From Cryptobacteroides sp963543835 (lineage in GTDB: Bacteria; Bacteroidota; Bacteroidia; Bacteroidales; UBA932), in NCBI GenBank assembly GCA_963543835.1, contig CAUUCY010000048.1, forward strand, positions 1 to 14,813: DNA of 14,813 nucleotides, in the 5' to 3' direction. Under the pieces are notes generated by a model that saw only the letters and a program-made list of their open reading frames with translations, was not told the origin of the DNA and made no database searches. Of this stretch, positions 13,861 through 14,813 are shown piece by piece. The number at the start of each line of letters is the position of its first letter. Positions within the stretch are counted from its first letter, which is position 1. A program made the position numbers and the translations under genes.

Positions 13861-14579
13861 TGTCGGAATTCAGATTCAAACAGTTCTCCGTCAGAAACGA
13901 CACCGCACTCAAAGTGGGAACGGATGCCGTGCTGCTCGGCGCTGCCATGACGCTCGATGTCGGGGCGAAAAGGTATCTGGACATAGGCGCGGGCACAGGC
14001 GTTATTTCACTGATGGTAGCGCAAAGACAGCCCGAAGCCCTGATAGAAGCCGTGGAAATAGACGAATCCGCTTCACTTACCGCCCGCTTCAATTACGCCT
14101 CTTCTCCCTGGGCGGACAGGCTCAAATGCTATAATGTGGCTTTGCAGAACTTCAGCCCGGAAGCGCCTTACGATCATATTTTCAGCAATCCCCCGTATTA
14201 CGACTCTTCTCTGAAAAATCCGGAAGAAAGCAAGGCCGTCGCCCGACACAATGATTCCCTGCCTCCGTCCGCATTGCTTTGTTTCGCATCGGAGCATCTT
14301 GTCGAAAACGGCAGGCTTTCCCTGATTCTCCCTTACGATTCCAAGTCAAGGCTGATTCGCGAGGCTGCCGGCTACGGACTTTATCCTTTCCGCCTGCTTG
14401 CCGTGAAGACCGCTCCCGGCAAAGCCCCGCGCCGTCTTGTCGCAGAATTTTCCTTTACCCGCCCTTCAGCAGCTCCGCACGAAGACACGCTGATCTTACA
14501 GGACATAAAGAATTTCCCCGACAACAAGGAGGGGCGCACAAGCGAATACCTTGAGCTGACGAGCGCTTTCTACATATAG
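13860..14579 (+). CDS. trmN6: tRNA1(Val) (adenine(37)-N6)-methyltransferase, TrmN6-like
   Basis: This 239-residue protein belongs to the TrmN6/YfiC group of N6-adenine methyltransferases. It starts with FRFKQFSVRNDTALKVGTDA, the family's N-terminal signature (usually FxFKqFtvxhdxcaMKVGTDg). The SAM site is YLDIGAGTGVISL at 39-51, an acidic EAVEID follows at 63-68, and the catalytic motif is SNPPYY at 109-114. YfiC of E. coli methylates A37 of tRNA-Val1; length (about 245) agrees. Its start codon overlaps the lolD stop by one base, so it is translated from the same mRNA. The pairing with lolD probably reflects genome packing rather than a shared pathway. A separate promoter for pgk follows. 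Confidence 0.88.
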   Translation: MSEFRFKQFSVRNDTALKVGTDAVLLGAAMTLDVGAKRYLDIGAGTGVISLMVAQRQPEALIEAVEIDESASLTARFNYASSPWADRLKCYNVALQNFSPEAPYDHIFSNPPYYDSSLKNPEESKAVARHNDSLPPSALLCFASEHLVENGRLSLILPYDSKSRLIREAAGYGLYPFRLLAVKTAPGKAPRRLVAEFSFTRPSAAPHEDTLILQDIKNFPDNKEGRTSEYLELTSAFYI

Positions 14580-14599
14580 GAAATTATCGCGAATTTTGC

Positions 14600-14607
14600 T
14601 AAATTTG
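14600..14607 (+). promoter_or_regulatory. TAnnTTTG -7 box of the pgk promoter
   Basis: TAAATTTG at 14600-14607 matches the -7 consensus exactly. No good TTTG -33 element is found at the expected distance upstream. Transcription would start near 14612 and give a leader of about 35 bases, AT-rich and without a Shine-Dalgarno sequence, before the pgk ATG at 14647. Confidence 0.5.
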
Positions 14608-14646
14608 CGGTCACCAAAGTGAAATTGACAAACAACAATATTAATT

Positions 14647-14813
14647 ATGCAACAATTTATTGACAGTTACGACTTCGCTGGAAAAAAGGCGATTGTCAGA
14701 GTGGATTTCAATGTGCCACTTAACGAAAACTTTGAAATCACTGACGATACCCGCATCCGTGCTGCCCTCCCTACACTCAAGAAAGTGCTCGAGAAAGGAG
14801 GTTCCCTCATAAT
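14647..14813 (+). CDS. pgk: Phosphoglycerate kinase, N-terminal part (cut by window end)
   Basis: Fifty-five codons are visible, beginning MQQFIDSYDFAGKKAIVRVD, then FNVPLNENFEITDDTRIRAA and LPTLKKVLEKGGSLI. The VRVDFNVPL and TDDTRIRAALPT segments are the phosphoglycerate-binding N-domain signatures of this glycolytic enzyme, which makes ATP from 1,3-bisphosphoglycerate. The frame is open to the window edge; a full protein has about 400-420 residues. It has its own promoter box 40 bases upstream and is probably transcribed apart from lolD-trmN6. Confidence 0.96.
   Translation, partial: MQQFIDSYDFAGKKAIVRVDFNVPLNENFEITDDTRIRAALPTLKKVLEKGGSLI

Noticed and set aside
14581..14595. AAATT/AATTT inverted repeat around CGCG upstream of pgk
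   Set aside because: Five-base AT-rich arms in an AT-rich spacer are expected by chance; no evidence that it is an operator.
1..14813. CRISPR arrays, tRNA or rRNA genes, insertion sequences, phage or conjugation genes
   Set aside because: Nothing resembling these was seen on either strand; the spacers are too short and no terminal repeats or transposase motifs were found.

Overview
The window reads as a chromosomal segment of an uncultured or unnamed member of the Bacteroidota, most likely the order Bacteroidales. The reasons are families that are nearly confined to that phylum (DUF4271, two DUF4252 proteins, the DUF2723/GT117 giant membrane protein), the hemD-rnpA-yidD gene order, several promoters of the Bacteroides type (TTTG ... 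TAnnTTTG), and few clear Shine-Dalgarno sites. No rRNA, tRNA, CRISPR array, transposase or phage gene was seen. Most of the window is housekeeping DNA and almost every base is coding.

Left block (about 78-3803, minus strand). Seven tightly packed or overlapping genes run leftwards: a SUI1/eIF1-like factor, a DUF4271 membrane protein, uroporphyrinogen-III synthase (hemD), RNase P protein (rnpA), YidD, an HPr-kinase-like P-loop protein and an S24/S26 signal-peptidase-like protein. The last two are an accessory tail that probably modifies or matures a peptide or protein. The window ends before their next neighbour can be seen.

Centre (3804-9671, plus strand). A 57-base divergent promoter region separates the left block from an operon of a 1023-residue GT117/DUF2723 membrane protein, a class I rRNA-type methyltransferase and lepA (EF4).

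Regulatory block (9688-11620, plus strand). A self-contained cassette consists of a DUF4252 putative lipoprotein, an ECF sigma factor, a one-TM anti-sigma-like protein and a second, exported DUF4252 protein. The last three overlap by ATGA. A candidate ECF promoter (AAC-N16-CGTC) precedes it and an intrinsic terminator closes it. This is the most system-like part of the window: envelope stress or envelope sensing is the likely theme, but the signal is unknown.

Right block (11621-14813). A minus-strand AAA/DUF4143 ATPase, noticeably more AT-rich and with its own textbook Bacteroides promoter, converges on the cassette and looks like an accessory insertion. It is divergent from a lolD-type ABC ATPase that overlaps a trmN6-type tRNA methyltransferase. 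The window ends inside phosphoglycerate kinase (pgk), which has its own TAnnTTTG promoter.
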